The notes beneath the pieces were generated by a model. That model searched no databases. It saw only the letters and a list, made by a program, of their open reading frames with translations, and was not told the origin of the DNA. The position numbers were made by a program, and so were the translations under genes. A stretch of 64,000 bases of DNA from Parasedimentitalea maritima (GTDB taxonomy: Bacteria > Pseudomonadota > Alphaproteobacteria > Rhodobacterales > Rhodobacteraceae). The stretch covers positions 1 to 64,000 of the forward strand of contig NZ_VAUA01000005.1 of the NCBI RefSeq assembly GCF_005771405.1, given 5' to 3'. Shown here piece by piece: positions 1 to 8,348 of this stretch (its first letter is position 1; each line of letters begins with the position of its first letter).

Positions 1-37
1 CGATCTTCTCGCCAGGGCTCTTGGTTGTCTTTCTCAT
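1..37 (-). CDS. IS3-family transposase OrfA, N-terminal fragment (cut by window edge)
   Basis: Reading the minus strand from an ATG at 37 gives MRKTTKSPGEKI before the window ends. I recognise this as the beginning of a transposase OrfA common in IS3-family elements of Rhodobacteraceae. A purine-rich GAGGAGTGGA lies just before the ATG as ribosome binding site. Only 12 codons are visible, so whether the element is intact cannot be told. The outer end of the element should lie within the next 100 bases or so to the right. Confidence 0.65.
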   Translation of the reverse strand, partial: MRKTTKSPGEKI

Positions 38-420
38 CTTCCACTCCTCAGTGGTGACGATGAGCCAGAAACACTCTCTTATCAAATTACCCTATTTGGA
101 CCCATAGGCGCTGACGTCAGACAATGCAACTGTACGCAGAACCACTAAGCTGGAAGAGAGTGTTTTTGCGTGGAAAGGTTAAACTGTTGATCTAGAAGCG
201 GATACCAGTTGATTATCCTCTGGAATGCATGGCCTCTGGGGCTAATTTACGTAAGGTCTTTGTGCCAGCTCACACATTGTCAACCCAATTGGTAAATGCA
301 AATCTGAGCTGGGGGCGCGCTAAGTAGTAAACCCTAGTTCATCCGTGGCGTAACCGATATGAAAATCTGTTGCAATTTTCAGCTGAACGTTTGCCTGAAG
401 CAGAAAAATGGGAGCTCAAA
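38..420. other. Non-coding stretch between the IS fragment and the first chromosomal gene
   Basis: No convincing gene. The left part (about 38-120) is probably the untranslated end of the IS element, but I cannot place its terminal repeat. A perfect 12-base inverted repeat is present: AAACACTCTCTT at 69-80 and AAGAGAGTGTTT at 154-165. The rest should hold the promoter of the phosphotransferase gene; no clear -35/-10 pair was identified. Confidence 0.5.
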
Positions 421-1449
421 ATGAACGAAAGCGGCCAAATACTGGATCTAGCGGCTGTTGAAAAATACATGCGTGTGCATCTGCGTAAATTCGAAGGGCC
501 ATTGGACGCAAAAAAATTCGAAACCGGCCAGTCGAACCCAACTTTCTTACTCAACACTCCTTCCCGAAACTATGTTCTCAGACGAAAACCAACTGGCGTT
601 TTGTTGAAATCGGCCCATGCAGTTGAGCGCGAATTTCGTGTTCAGAAAGCACTTGCAGAGACCAGTGTACCGGTCGCTACCATGTTGCATTTATGTGAAG
701 ACAACGCTGTTATCGGTTCATCTTTCTATATTATGGATCATGTTAACGGACGGAATTTTGTGGAACCAACACTAGCAGAGCTAGACAATGACAGTCGAAG
801 GTTGGTGATCAATGAGATGGCCAGGGTTTTGGCTGAACTCCACAAGGTAGATATCGATTTGGTTGGTCTGTCGGACTATGGCCCATCGGGGAACTATTTT
901 GAAAGGCAATTGGCACGTTGGTCCAAGCAGTACCTTCTTACTCAAACGCAACCCATCACTGCGATGGACCAATTGATATCATTGCTACAAACGCAGATGC
1001 CTGCAGATGATGGGCAACGCAGTCTAGTTCATGGCGATTATCGCATCGACAATATGATTTTTCAGCACAATGGTACCAGTTGCCAAGCGCTGCTAGATTG
1101 GGAACTGTCGACGATCGGCCATCCGTATGCTGATTTGGCCGCAGTGATCATGCAGTGGCAAATGCCGCCGGGGCAGGAGGGTCGTGGACTAGCCAGCGTT
1201 GATCGAAAAGCACTTGGGCTGCCTACTGATCAGCAGTTCATTGATACCTATTGTGAATACCGAGGATTGAAAGTGATTGAAAACTTCAATTTCTACTTGG
1301 CATTCAGTTTTTTTCGGATGGCGGCAATCCTTCAAGGTGTGCTCAAACGGGCACTAGAGGGCAACGCCTCTAATCCTGATCATGCCCAGAAATTAGGAGA
1401 GTATGTACCTGTTTTTGCCCGCAAGGGACTGGAAGCTCTTGTAAAGTAG
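421..1449 (+). CDS. Phosphotransferase family protein (APH / acyl-CoA dehydrogenase-associated type)
   Basis: A 342-residue protein of the aminoglycoside-phosphotransferase/choline-kinase fold. The Brenner motif HGDYRIDNMIF (catalytic Asp and Asn) and the metal-binding DWELSTIGHPYADLA are intact. The family is typical of kinases found with fatty-acid and acyl-CoA enzymes rather than true antibiotic resistance; the substrate is unknown. The frame is open from a TTG at 370, but the ATG at 421, preceded by GGGAGCTC, is the better start. A beta-lactamase-fold hydrolase and acyl-CoA thioesterase II follow on the same strand, which fits a role in acyl or CoA metabolism. Confidence 0.8.
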   Translation: MNESGQILDLAAVEKYMRVHLRKFEGPLDAKKFETGQSNPTFLLNTPSRNYVLRRKPTGVLLKSAHAVEREFRVQKALAETSVPVATMLHLCEDNAVIGSSFYIMDHVNGRNFVEPTLAELDNDSRRLVINEMARVLAELHKVDIDLVGLSDYGPSGNYFERQLARWSKQYLLTQTQPITAMDQLISLLQTQMPADDGQRSLVHGDYRIDNMIFQHNGTSCQALLDWELSTIGHPYADLAAVIMQWQMPPGQEGRGLASVDRKALGLPTDQQFIDTYCEYRGLKVIENFNFYLAFSFFRMAAILQGVLKRALEGNASNPDHAQKLGEYVPVFARKGLEALVK

Positions 1450-1544
1450 CCTGGAGTTGGAGTGATCACTTTTATAGGGCGACGATTTGCACTAAACAAT
1501 GCCAGCAAAAACGAAAATCCATACCAAACTGAAAAGGCCCTTCG

Positions 1545-2756
1545 ATGGATCAAGCGCGCCTCAAATACTTAAAAGAATGGCAGCAACGCTATGTAGATCA
1601 AAGAAAGTTTTCTGGTAGCTCTGTTCTGATCCAGCGGGCTGGGCATGAAGTCCTTTTTAACGCTGTTGGGCTACGCAACGTCCAAGAAAACCTTTCGTTC
1701 GACCGCGACACCTTGGTCCGAATATATTCGATGTCCAAGCCCGTAACTTCAGTTGCATTGATGATGTTGGTTGAACGTGGATTAGTCCATTTGGATGCGC
1801 CTGTTTCAGATTTTATTCCGGAATTTGGCCGAATGACGGCGTTGATACCAAGTGCGACATCGATTGATCAAACCGAACCTAGCTATTCGCCAACGCTACA
1901 CCAACTACTGACCCATACCAGTGGCCTGAGCTATCCCTTCAACCCAGGTGTACTGGGAGAATCGATGGCAAAAGACGATTTAGTTTTTAAAGCTGATCAG
2001 GGGAAACTTGTTGATCTGGCAGCAGATGCCGCCAGCTATCCACTTGCATTCCAGCCTGGGGCGAGGTGGGAATACTCCATCGGCATAGATATTATTGGGC
2101 GGGTTATTGAAGTTATTTCTGGACGTACGTTAGCCAAATTCTTCGATGAAGAAATTTTCACTCCCCTGGGAATGACCGAAACAGGCTTTTCAGTTGTTAA
2201 CGGGGCCGGAAATCGGTTTGCATCACTGTATACACCACTCCAGGGTGAGGCCATGGCCTTGACAGCGGCCCAAAAGGGCAGAGAAAGCCTACGGTTGATA
2301 GATAGCTATGATAACTCGCCATTTCTGGCAGCTGAAATGATGTCGGGGGGAGGTGGGCTAACAGGATCCATTGATGACTATGTGCGGTTTGCTGAAATGT
2401 TACGTTGCCGCGGCAAACATCAGGATTTACAAATTCTTGCGCCTCAAACAGTTGACTTCATGATGAACAACCATTTGGCAGGTGACATCGCTTCAATGGG
2501 TCCTAAAAGCTTCGCCGAACAACCGATGGAAGGCATGGGATTTGGTTTGGGGGGATCCGTTGTTTTGGATCCAAGACGTACGCGCTGTGCTGGATCGGTT
2601 GGTGACTTTGGTTGGGGAGGGATGGCTTCAACGTTCTTTTGGGTTGACCAAAAATTGGACCTTTCCGTCGTGTTCTTTACCCAGTTGTCGCCTTCAAGTT
2701 CGTATCCTGCGCGAGCCGAATTGAAAGCGCTAGTCCATGCGGCGATCTTAGATTGA
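1545..2756 (+). CDS. Serine hydrolase, class C beta-lactamase / esterase family
   Basis: A 403-residue protein with the class C beta-lactamase fold. The nucleophile motif S-x-x-K is SMSK at residues 62-65, and a YSI motif stands where the second catalytic Tyr (Y-x-N) is expected. Family members are mostly esterases, lipases or D-amino-acid amidases; no signal peptide is visible, so a cytoplasmic esterase is more likely than a beta-lactamase. It lies 95 bases after the phosphotransferase gene and 18 bases before the thioesterase gene, probably as one operon. Confidence 0.85.
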   Translation: MDQARLKYLKEWQQRYVDQRKFSGSSVLIQRAGHEVLFNAVGLRNVQENLSFDRDTLVRIYSMSKPVTSVALMMLVERGLVHLDAPVSDFIPEFGRMTALIPSATSIDQTEPSYSPTLHQLLTHTSGLSYPFNPGVLGESMAKDDLVFKADQGKLVDLAADAASYPLAFQPGARWEYSIGIDIIGRVIEVISGRTLAKFFDEEIFTPLGMTETGFSVVNGAGNRFASLYTPLQGEAMALTAAQKGRESLRLIDSYDNSPFLAAEMMSGGGGLTGSIDDYVRFAEMLRCRGKHQDLQILAPQTVDFMMNNHLAGDIASMGPKSFAEQPMEGMGFGLGGSVVLDPRRTRCAGSVGDFGWGGMASTFFWVDQKLDLSVVFFTQLSPSSSYPARAELKALVHAAILD

Positions 2757-2774
2757 ATTAATGGGGCGCTGTAA

Positions 2775-3638
2775 ATGACTGATGCTGCAAAGATCTTACT
2801 CAACTTGCTTGACTTAGAGCGGCTTGATCGAAACCTGTATCGAGGCATTGGATCGGGCGGAGAAACGCCAACCCGTATCTACGGGGGGCAAGTCATTGCG
2901 CAGGCATTGGCAGCTGCTTATGCCTCTGTACCAGACAGGCTATGTCATTCGCTTCATGCCTACTTCATTCGCGCTGGTGATCCGTCATTGCCAGTGATTT
3001 ATGAAGTAGATCCATCCCGAGATGGTGGTAGTTTTACGACCAGACGTGTCGTCGCTATGCAGAATGGCAAGCAGATTTTGAACCTTGCTGCTTCGTTTCA
3101 CATTTCTGAAAGTGGTTGGCAGCATCAGCATTCTATACCGAACGTTCCTGGACCTGAACAGTTGGTTTCCAGGGCTGAGCAGCACAGCCAGCACGCACAT
3201 CGTATAACAGCGAGCCAAAGAACTGAATTCACACGCGAGCGTCCGTTCGAAATTCGAGAAGTTGATCCGCGCGATCCACTTAATCCTGTGGAGACCAGCG
3301 ATATCAACCATATGTGGATACGAATGGAAGCAGCCAAAGGAGCTAATCCGCAACTGCAGCACATTTTAATGGCCTATGCATCTGACTTTGGCTTACTCGG
3401 ATCTGCGTTACGCCCACATGGGTTAACCTGGTATCGTCCTGAAGCTATGACCGCGAGCCTGGATCATACAATGTGGTTTCATGCACCAGTTCATTTTGAA
3501 AACTGGCATTTGTATTCCATGGATTCACCGTTTGCTGGCGGAGGTCGTGGCTTCAATCGTGGTTCAATTTATACTCAGGACGGTCAGTTAGTGGCCAGCG
3601 TTGCGCAAGAAGGTTTGATGCGTCCATTGAGATCATAA
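2775..3638 (+). CDS. tesB: Acyl-CoA thioesterase II
   Basis: A 287-residue double hot-dog thioesterase, the usual TesB length. It hydrolyses acyl-CoA to free acid and CoA in the cytoplasm. The N-terminal hot-dog carries RIYGGQVIAQAL and the C-terminal one HTMWFHAPVHFENWHLY followed by GGGRGFNRGSIYTQDGQLVASVAQEG, typical of the family. It is the last gene of a three-gene plus-strand run; the gene to its right (sufS) is convergent. Confidence 0.88.
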   Translation: MTDAAKILLNLLDLERLDRNLYRGIGSGGETPTRIYGGQVIAQALAAAYASVPDRLCHSLHAYFIRAGDPSLPVIYEVDPSRDGGSFTTRRVVAMQNGKQILNLAASFHISESGWQHQHSIPNVPGPEQLVSRAEQHSQHAHRITASQRTEFTRERPFEIREVDPRDPLNPVETSDINHMWIRMEAAKGANPQLQHILMAYASDFGLLGSALRPHGLTWYRPEAMTASLDHTMWFHAPVHFENWHLYSMDSPFAGGGRGFNRGSIYTQDGQLVASVAQEGLMRPLRS

Positions 3639-3786
3639 TGTTGAAGGTGCCGGATCAAATATCTTCAGATGACTCCTTACTGATATTACATAATACCGAT
3701 TATACGCATGTTTTAGCTTTTTTGGTGTGAGCGACCCTCCGAGAGTTGAAAACGCAATAATTTCTCTGGCCCAGAATTGCCAAAGA

Positions 3787-3821
3787 CGGTGCGGCAGATC
3801 AGGTGTCTGGCTGCCGCACCG
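3787..3821. terminator. Hairpin between convergent tesB and sufS
   Basis: Perfect 11-base inverted repeat CGGTGCGGCAG (3787-3797) and CTGCCGCACCG (3811-3821) with a 13-base loop. Its place between two convergent operons suggests a bidirectional terminator, but there is no clear U-tract on either side. Apart from this, 3639-3882 holds nothing I can name. Confidence 0.5.
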
Positions 3822-3882
3822 TGCTCGTAGAAATTGCTTACAGGGCGTTTAACTGCAGTTCTCTAACCAACTACAAAATCAG

Positions 3883-5103
3883 TCAACCAAACAACTCATG
3901 TGCCAGTTCAAGCGCTTCTATTAGCGTGTCAACTTCAGCCTTAGTGTTGTACAGTCCAAAGGATGCTCGACACGTCGCTGAGACGCCCAGATGCTCCATC
4001 AGCGGACCTGCACAGTGATGTCCTGCACGGACTGCTACACCTTTCTTATCAAGGATAGTTGAAATGTCGTGCGCATGAGCTGCGCCCTCCATTGTAAAGC
4101 TGAAAATCGCAGCCTTGCCAACTGCTTGCCCTTGAACCTTCAGCCAATTCAATTCTGCAAAACGTCGGGTAGTATAGTCGCGCAACATTGCTTCGTGCGC
4201 TGCGATGTTTTCCATCCCCAAATTCATCATGTAGTCCAACGCAACACCAAAACCAATCGTTTGGACAATACCTGGCGTTCCAGCTTCGAACTTCATTGGC
4301 GGGTCGTTATAGGTAACGTGGTCTTTGGTGACTTCTTTGATCATGTCACCGCCACCTATGAATGGACGCATTTGCGCCATTCTCTCAGGTCGTATGTAAA
4401 TGGCTCCTGAACCAGATGGTCCGTAAAGCTTGTGTCCTGTGATTGCATAAAAGTCGCAACCTATGTCCTGAACATCCACAGGCATATGAACTGCACCTTG
4501 AGACCCATCTACCAGTACTGGGACGCCTTTCTCTTGTGAGGCTTTTGTGATAGATTTTACATCTACAACGGTTCCCAAAACGTTGGAACATTGCGTAATT
4601 GCAACCAGTTTTGTTTTAGGTCCGATTGCGTCTATTACGGCCTGTGGATCCAGGCTTCCGTCAGCCTCAAGATCAACCCACTTCAATACTACCCCCTGGC
4701 GCTCTCGCAGGAAGTGCCAGGGAACTATGTTGGCATGATGTTCCATGACGCTCAACACAATTTCATCTCCAGGCTGGAGATGAGGCATTGCCCAACCATA
4801 AGCCACGAGGTTGATGCCCTCAGTCGTGCCCGAATTCAGAACAATTGTATTTTCGTCGCCAGCATTCAAAAACTGCGATACGGTTTGTCGAACCGCCTCG
4901 TACTTTTCAGTTGCAAGGTTAGAAAGGAAGTGTAAGCCCCTGTGTACATTGGAATATTCCTCTGCATAGGCCCGTGTTATTGCATCAATAACCACTTTTG
5001 GCTTTTGCGCTGAAGCACCGTTGTCCAGATAGACCAAGGGTTTTCCGTTCACTTCTCGCGAGAGGATCGGGAATTCAGAACGGATTTTGTCCACGTCAAA
5101 CAT
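3883..5103 (-). CDS. sufS: Cysteine desulfurase SufS
   Basis: A 406-residue PLP enzyme that takes sulfur from cysteine as a Cys-bound persulfide for Fe-S assembly. The N-terminus FDVDKIRSEFPILSREVNGKPLVYLDNGASAQKP, the PLP-lysine region AITGHKLYGPSGSGAIY, and the RAGHHCAGPLMEHLG active-site Cys loop are those of group II (SufS/CsdA) enzymes. It is the last gene of the suf operon, overlapping the preceding YIP1-like gene by 8 bases. No sufE or sufU sulfur-transfer partner is found in the window. Confidence 0.95.
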   Translation of the reverse strand: MFDVDKIRSEFPILSREVNGKPLVYLDNGASAQKPKVVIDAITRAYAEEYSNVHRGLHFLSNLATEKYEAVRQTVSQFLNAGDENTIVLNSGTTEGINLVAYGWAMPHLQPGDEIVLSVMEHHANIVPWHFLRERQGVVLKWVDLEADGSLDPQAVIDAIGPKTKLVAITQCSNVLGTVVDVKSITKASQEKGVPVLVDGSQGAVHMPVDVQDIGCDFYAITGHKLYGPSGSGAIYIRPERMAQMRPFIGGGDMIKEVTKDHVTYNDPPMKFEAGTPGIVQTIGFGVALDYMMNLGMENIAAHEAMLRDYTTRRFAELNWLKVQGQAVGKAAIFSFTMEGAAHAHDISTILDKKGVAVRAGHHCAGPLMEHLGVSATCRASFGLYNTKAEVDTLIEALELAHELFG

Positions 5104-5683
5104 TGGCGGAAAGTCCTAGTAAGGAAGGCCCTGCGAGGCCTAGAATAAATGACAGCACAAGTGCTATGGCAATGCTGGCCATCAACAAAACGCCAAAAGC
5201 ACGCCACAGGGAACCCAGCCGGTGCGCTTCGTTGATAAAATTGGCAAAGATGTATAGCCCAAACAGCGTTGCAGCAAGGTTCAAGAGACCTGCCAATAAG
5301 GGGGCTACAAGAAACAACAGCGTCATGATAATCTGCAAAGCTACCTGAAGCAGTTGAAGCCAAACAACGAGGACCAGAAGGTCCTCAAGACTCCCCTGCC
5401 CGCCTAGCCAGCGTCCCATAACAAATAGTGCAAATACAAACACCACTTGAATAGCCAACATTACACCGAAGTAAGTAAGGGGCGAGAGTTTGGGGAGGCC
5501 TAAATCACTGGGGAGAGGAAACACAAGTTCCTGAAACGAATAAACAATTGCGTTTAGAGCTATTGCCAAGATGAGACCGGTCCATAGGACTTGCCGAGGC
5601 CATTTCAAGGTCAGGATATTACCTGCGGCTTGGCCTGGTGCGGTAAGTGTTAACATCACCAGAGGTTGTAACTGAATGTTCAT
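5096..5683 (-). CDS. YIP1-family integral membrane protein (second copy in suf operon)
   Basis: A 195-residue membrane protein from the ATG at 5683, preceded by GGAGCAAAAA. It has about five hydrophobic segments, and its first residues are MNIQLQPLVMLTLTAPGQAA. The frame extends upstream to 5746, but the inner ATG overlaps the previous stop by four bases (ATGA), which supports it. YIP1-like proteins at this place are usual in Rhodobacteraceae suf operons; their role in Fe-S assembly is unknown. The end overlaps sufS by 8 bases. Confidence 0.75.
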   Translation of the reverse strand: MNIQLQPLVMLTLTAPGQAAGNILTLKWPRQVLWTGLILAIALNAIVYSFQELVFPLPSDLGLPKLSPLTYFGVMLAIQVVFVFALFVMGRWLGGQGSLEDLLVLVVWLQLLQVALQIIMTLLFLVAPLLAGLLNLAATLFGLYIFANFINEAHRLGSLWRAFGVLLMASIAIALVLSFILGLAGPSLLGLSANV

Positions 5684-6165
5684 TTTTTGCTCCAGTACGC
5701 CACGAACAAACCAGAAATCCAAAACCACAGAAAAAACACCAACCAAAGTATGCCAACAAGGTTCAGGGCTGGGCTGGGTCCGATAAACCCAGCGGTTAGA
5801 CCGTTAAGAAGTATCAGTGGGCTGGCTGATAACATTGCCCAAAACAGCGAAATTCTGGCCCCAAAACTATCGCCTTCACCGCCAATCAAGCGGGCTACCA
5901 AATGCGTCAACCATGAAACAGTATACAACATCAGTGGTGCGATAAATATCCAACCAAACAGCGCCCCGCCAAGCAACATATTGAGTTCTTGTCCATCCAA
6001 ATGGGCCTTTCGCGCCAAATTTGGCATCTGAGAAATAAAAGCAAAAATGCAGCTACCCATCAGAATTGCTAAGGCGCTATCTTCACGTTTGCCGTACGAC
6101 AAAAGACGCGCCACAACGCGGCGCGGCCTTCGATATGTGGCTGCAATATCAGTAATAACCGACAT
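5680..6165 (-). CDS. YIP1-family integral membrane protein (first copy in suf operon)
   Basis: A 161-residue protein starting MSVITDIAATYRRPRRVV, with a basic N-terminus and several hydrophobic segments (around LAILMGSCIFAFI, LLGGALFGWIFIAPLML, SPLILLNGLTAGFI, ILWLVFFLWFWISGL). The start at 6165 shares one base with the sufD stop (TGATG), so the two are translationally coupled. The protein looks like a diverged relative of its downstream neighbour. Function unknown; its place suggests a membrane link to Fe-S assembly or delivery. Confidence 0.75.
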   Translation of the reverse strand: MSVITDIAATYRRPRRVVARLLSYGKREDSALAILMGSCIFAFISQMPNLARKAHLDGQELNMLLGGALFGWIFIAPLMLYTVSWLTHLVARLIGGEGDSFGARISLFWAMLSASPLILLNGLTAGFIGPSPALNLVGILWLVFFLWFWISGLFVAYWSKK

Positions 6166-7445
6166 CAGCGCCGCCGGATCAACCAATTTTCGAGGCGCTC
6201 AACAATGTCTGTGGCAATCTCATGGTCTTCGATTTCATCGACCGCCTCTCCAAGAAAAGCCAGTGTCAACAAGTCTGTTGCCGCATCATTTGGAACGCCT
6301 CGAGACCTTAGATAGAACAAGGCATTTTCATCAATCGCTCCTGATGTCGAGCCATGCGAACAAACAACATCATCAGCGTAGATTTCCAACTCTGGTTTTG
6401 CGAGAAACTGGCTGTCATCATCGAGCATCAACGCTTGACTGATCTGATATCCATCAGTTTTTTGCGCCTTGTTCTTAACCAGAATTTTGCCTTGGAATAC
6501 CCCAGTTGCTCCATTGCGAAGCACTTTTTTGAAAACCTGCCGACTTTCGCAATTGACTGCATCATGCGTTACAAAAACCGTATCATCGTGGTGAAAATCA
6601 CCGTCGCCGACACAAGCGCCAGAAACATGGGCTACAGCGTCATCCCCTAACAACTCCACGACAGTCTCATTGCGCGTCAAAACGCCGTTAACGGTCAAGG
6701 TAAAGCTCTTGAATGTCGTTTCCTTGCCCAACCTGGCGAACATATGAGTTGCAGCGCGGCGTTCATGGTCTCGACCTTGGGCGCAAATTAAATGCAACGA
6801 TGCGCCGTCAGCGATATCGATCTCAGTACATTTATTGAACCGCGAGGCGGCTGGACCGTTTTCAAGGATCGTGGCCTCGGCCCCAGGGTCAACCCGTATC
6901 ACATGATGCAACATTGCATCCGATTTTTCTGATTTGTGGATGTAGATCAGGTTAATCGGCTTACTTGGTTTACCTGTTACGTGGATTGCAACACCTTCGC
7001 GGGCAAAGGCTGTGTTTAACGCAGCCAACGGGCGAGCCACGGGGGATTGGCCACGCGCTTCAAGAACACCGTACAAGTCTTTGACCCAATGAATGTCTTG
7101 CTTCGAAATGTCTGAGATACGGTCAATTCGAACACCTTCCAGTTCTAGGTCATCCGAAGCACTTTCGTCAAACACACCGTCAACGAACACAATTTTCAAA
7201 CGATCAAAACCGTCAAACATCGGTTCTTCATCGTGATGAAACACCGAGGCTTCCGGCGCCGTAGCCTGCACCAGCGTATCAGGTCGCGTATATTTCCAAT
7301 ATTCATCACGCCGGCCGGGCAACCCTGTTGCCTGAACGCGCGACAACGCCGCATGACGTGCACCAGCAAGACATCCACCTTCGGGTTGAGAAAGCGACGA
7401 CAGCCGTTCTTGAGTGGCCGTTTGTTTCAGTTCAGGCAGTGCCAT
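6165..7445 (-). CDS. sufD: Fe-S cluster assembly protein SufD
   Basis: A 426-residue SufB/SufD-family protein. The C-terminal beta-helix core is recognisable in LYSR-like YLRSRGVPNDAATDLLTLAF and the ADDVVCSHGSTSGAIDENALFY stretch, which holds the conserved SHG. SufD partners SufB in the SufBC2D scaffold that builds Fe-S clusters using SufC ATPase. It begins directly after sufC: sufC ends at 7446 and sufD starts at 7445. Confidence 0.93.
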   Translation of the reverse strand: MALPELKQTATQERLSSLSQPEGGCLAGARHAALSRVQATGLPGRRDEYWKYTRPDTLVQATAPEASVFHHDEEPMFDGFDRLKIVFVDGVFDESASDDLELEGVRIDRISDISKQDIHWVKDLYGVLEARGQSPVARPLAALNTAFAREGVAIHVTGKPSKPINLIYIHKSEKSDAMLHHVIRVDPGAEATILENGPAASRFNKCTEIDIADGASLHLICAQGRDHERRAATHMFARLGKETTFKSFTLTVNGVLTRNETVVELLGDDAVAHVSGACVGDGDFHHDDTVFVTHDAVNCESRQVFKKVLRNGATGVFQGKILVKNKAQKTDGYQISQALMLDDDSQFLAKPELEIYADDVVCSHGSTSGAIDENALFYLRSRGVPNDAATDLLTLAFLGEAVDEIEDHEIATDIVERLENWLIRRR

Positions 7446-8201
7446 TTATCCCACCTCTGCCAAAATATCGGCATAACCGTTGTTTTCAACTTCCAGCGCC
7501 AGTTCAGGGCCACCTGTTTTCACAATGCGCCCATTGGCCATGATGTGAACTACGTCCGGTTTGATGTGATCCAGCAAACGTTGATAGTGAGTGATAACAA
7601 GAAATCCACGATTCTCACTACGCAATGCGTTTACGCCTTCGGCGACCAATTTCATCGCGTCCACGTCCAGACCAGAGTCGGTTTCATCCAGAATACACAT
7701 CTTTGGCTGGAGCATCGCCATCTGAAGGATTTCGTTACGCTTTTTCTCACCCCCAGAAAATCCAACGTTTACCGGACGCTTCAGCATCTCCGCGTCGATT
7801 TTCAGAGATTTTGCTTGAGCGCGAACTTCCTTTAGAAACTCGGCTGCACTCAATTCGTCTTCACCACGCGCCTTTCGCTGGGCATTTACGGCAGTACGTA
7901 GAAACGTCATGTTACCAACACCCGGAATTTCAACAGGATATTGGAAAGCTAGGAACAGGCCAGCAGCTGCCCGTTCTTCAGCTTCTTGTTCCAGCAGGTC
8001 CTGGCCATCCAGAGTGGCTGAACCTTCAGTGACTTCGTAGCCGCCTTTGCCTGACAAAACGTAAGAAAGTGTCGACTTGCCGGAGCCATTCGGCCCCATA
8101 ATTGCATGTACTTTTCCAGGCTCAACAGTCAGGTTAACACCTTTTAGGATCTGCTTATCTTCTTCTTCAAGCTGGACGTGCAGGTTATTGATATTCAACA
8201 T
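7446..8201 (-). CDS. sufC: Fe-S cluster assembly ATPase SufC
   Basis: A 251-residue ABC-type ATPase. Walker A is GPNGSGKST, the signature is FSGGEKKRNE, and Walker B is CILDETDSGLD, with the SufC-typical ETDSGLDVDA. I chose the ATG at 8201 (MLNINNLHVQLEE), preceded by AAGGAGCGAAAAA, over the longer open frame from 8267. It drives conformational change of the SufBC2D scaffold. Between it and sufB lies a 147-base gap with a hairpin. Confidence 0.95.
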   Translation of the reverse strand: MLNINNLHVQLEEEDKQILKGVNLTVEPGKVHAIMGPNGSGKSTLSYVLSGKGGYEVTEGSATLDGQDLLEQEAEERAAAGLFLAFQYPVEIPGVGNMTFLRTAVNAQRKARGEDELSAAEFLKEVRAQAKSLKIDAEMLKRPVNVGFSGGEKKRNEILQMAMLQPKMCILDETDSGLDVDAMKLVAEGVNALRSENRGFLVITHYQRLLDHIKPDVVHIMANGRIVKTGGPELALEVENNGYADILAEVG

Positions 8202-8232
8202 TTTTCGCTCCTTATCGCGAACATTCAACTTA

Positions 8233-8279
8233 CCTTGGGGCGGGCCAAGCCATTGGCTAGTCCTCAAAATTCCCCAAGG
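8233..8279 (-). other. Inverted repeat in the sufB-sufC gap
   Basis: Perfect 8-base arms CCTTGGGG (8233-8240) and CCCCAAGG (8272-8279) enclose a smaller repeat GCCAA (8244-8248) / TTGGC (8253-8257). It sits inside the suf operon, just upstream of the sufC ribosome binding site. It could be an attenuating or transcript-stabilising structure that sets the sufB to sufC ratio; this is inference. Confidence 0.4.
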
Positions 8280-8348
8280 CGTCTATCACTCCCTGGCGGC
8301 AGGAGCCGACCAGGATAAATTCAGATGAGACTGCCCCGTTAGAGGTTG

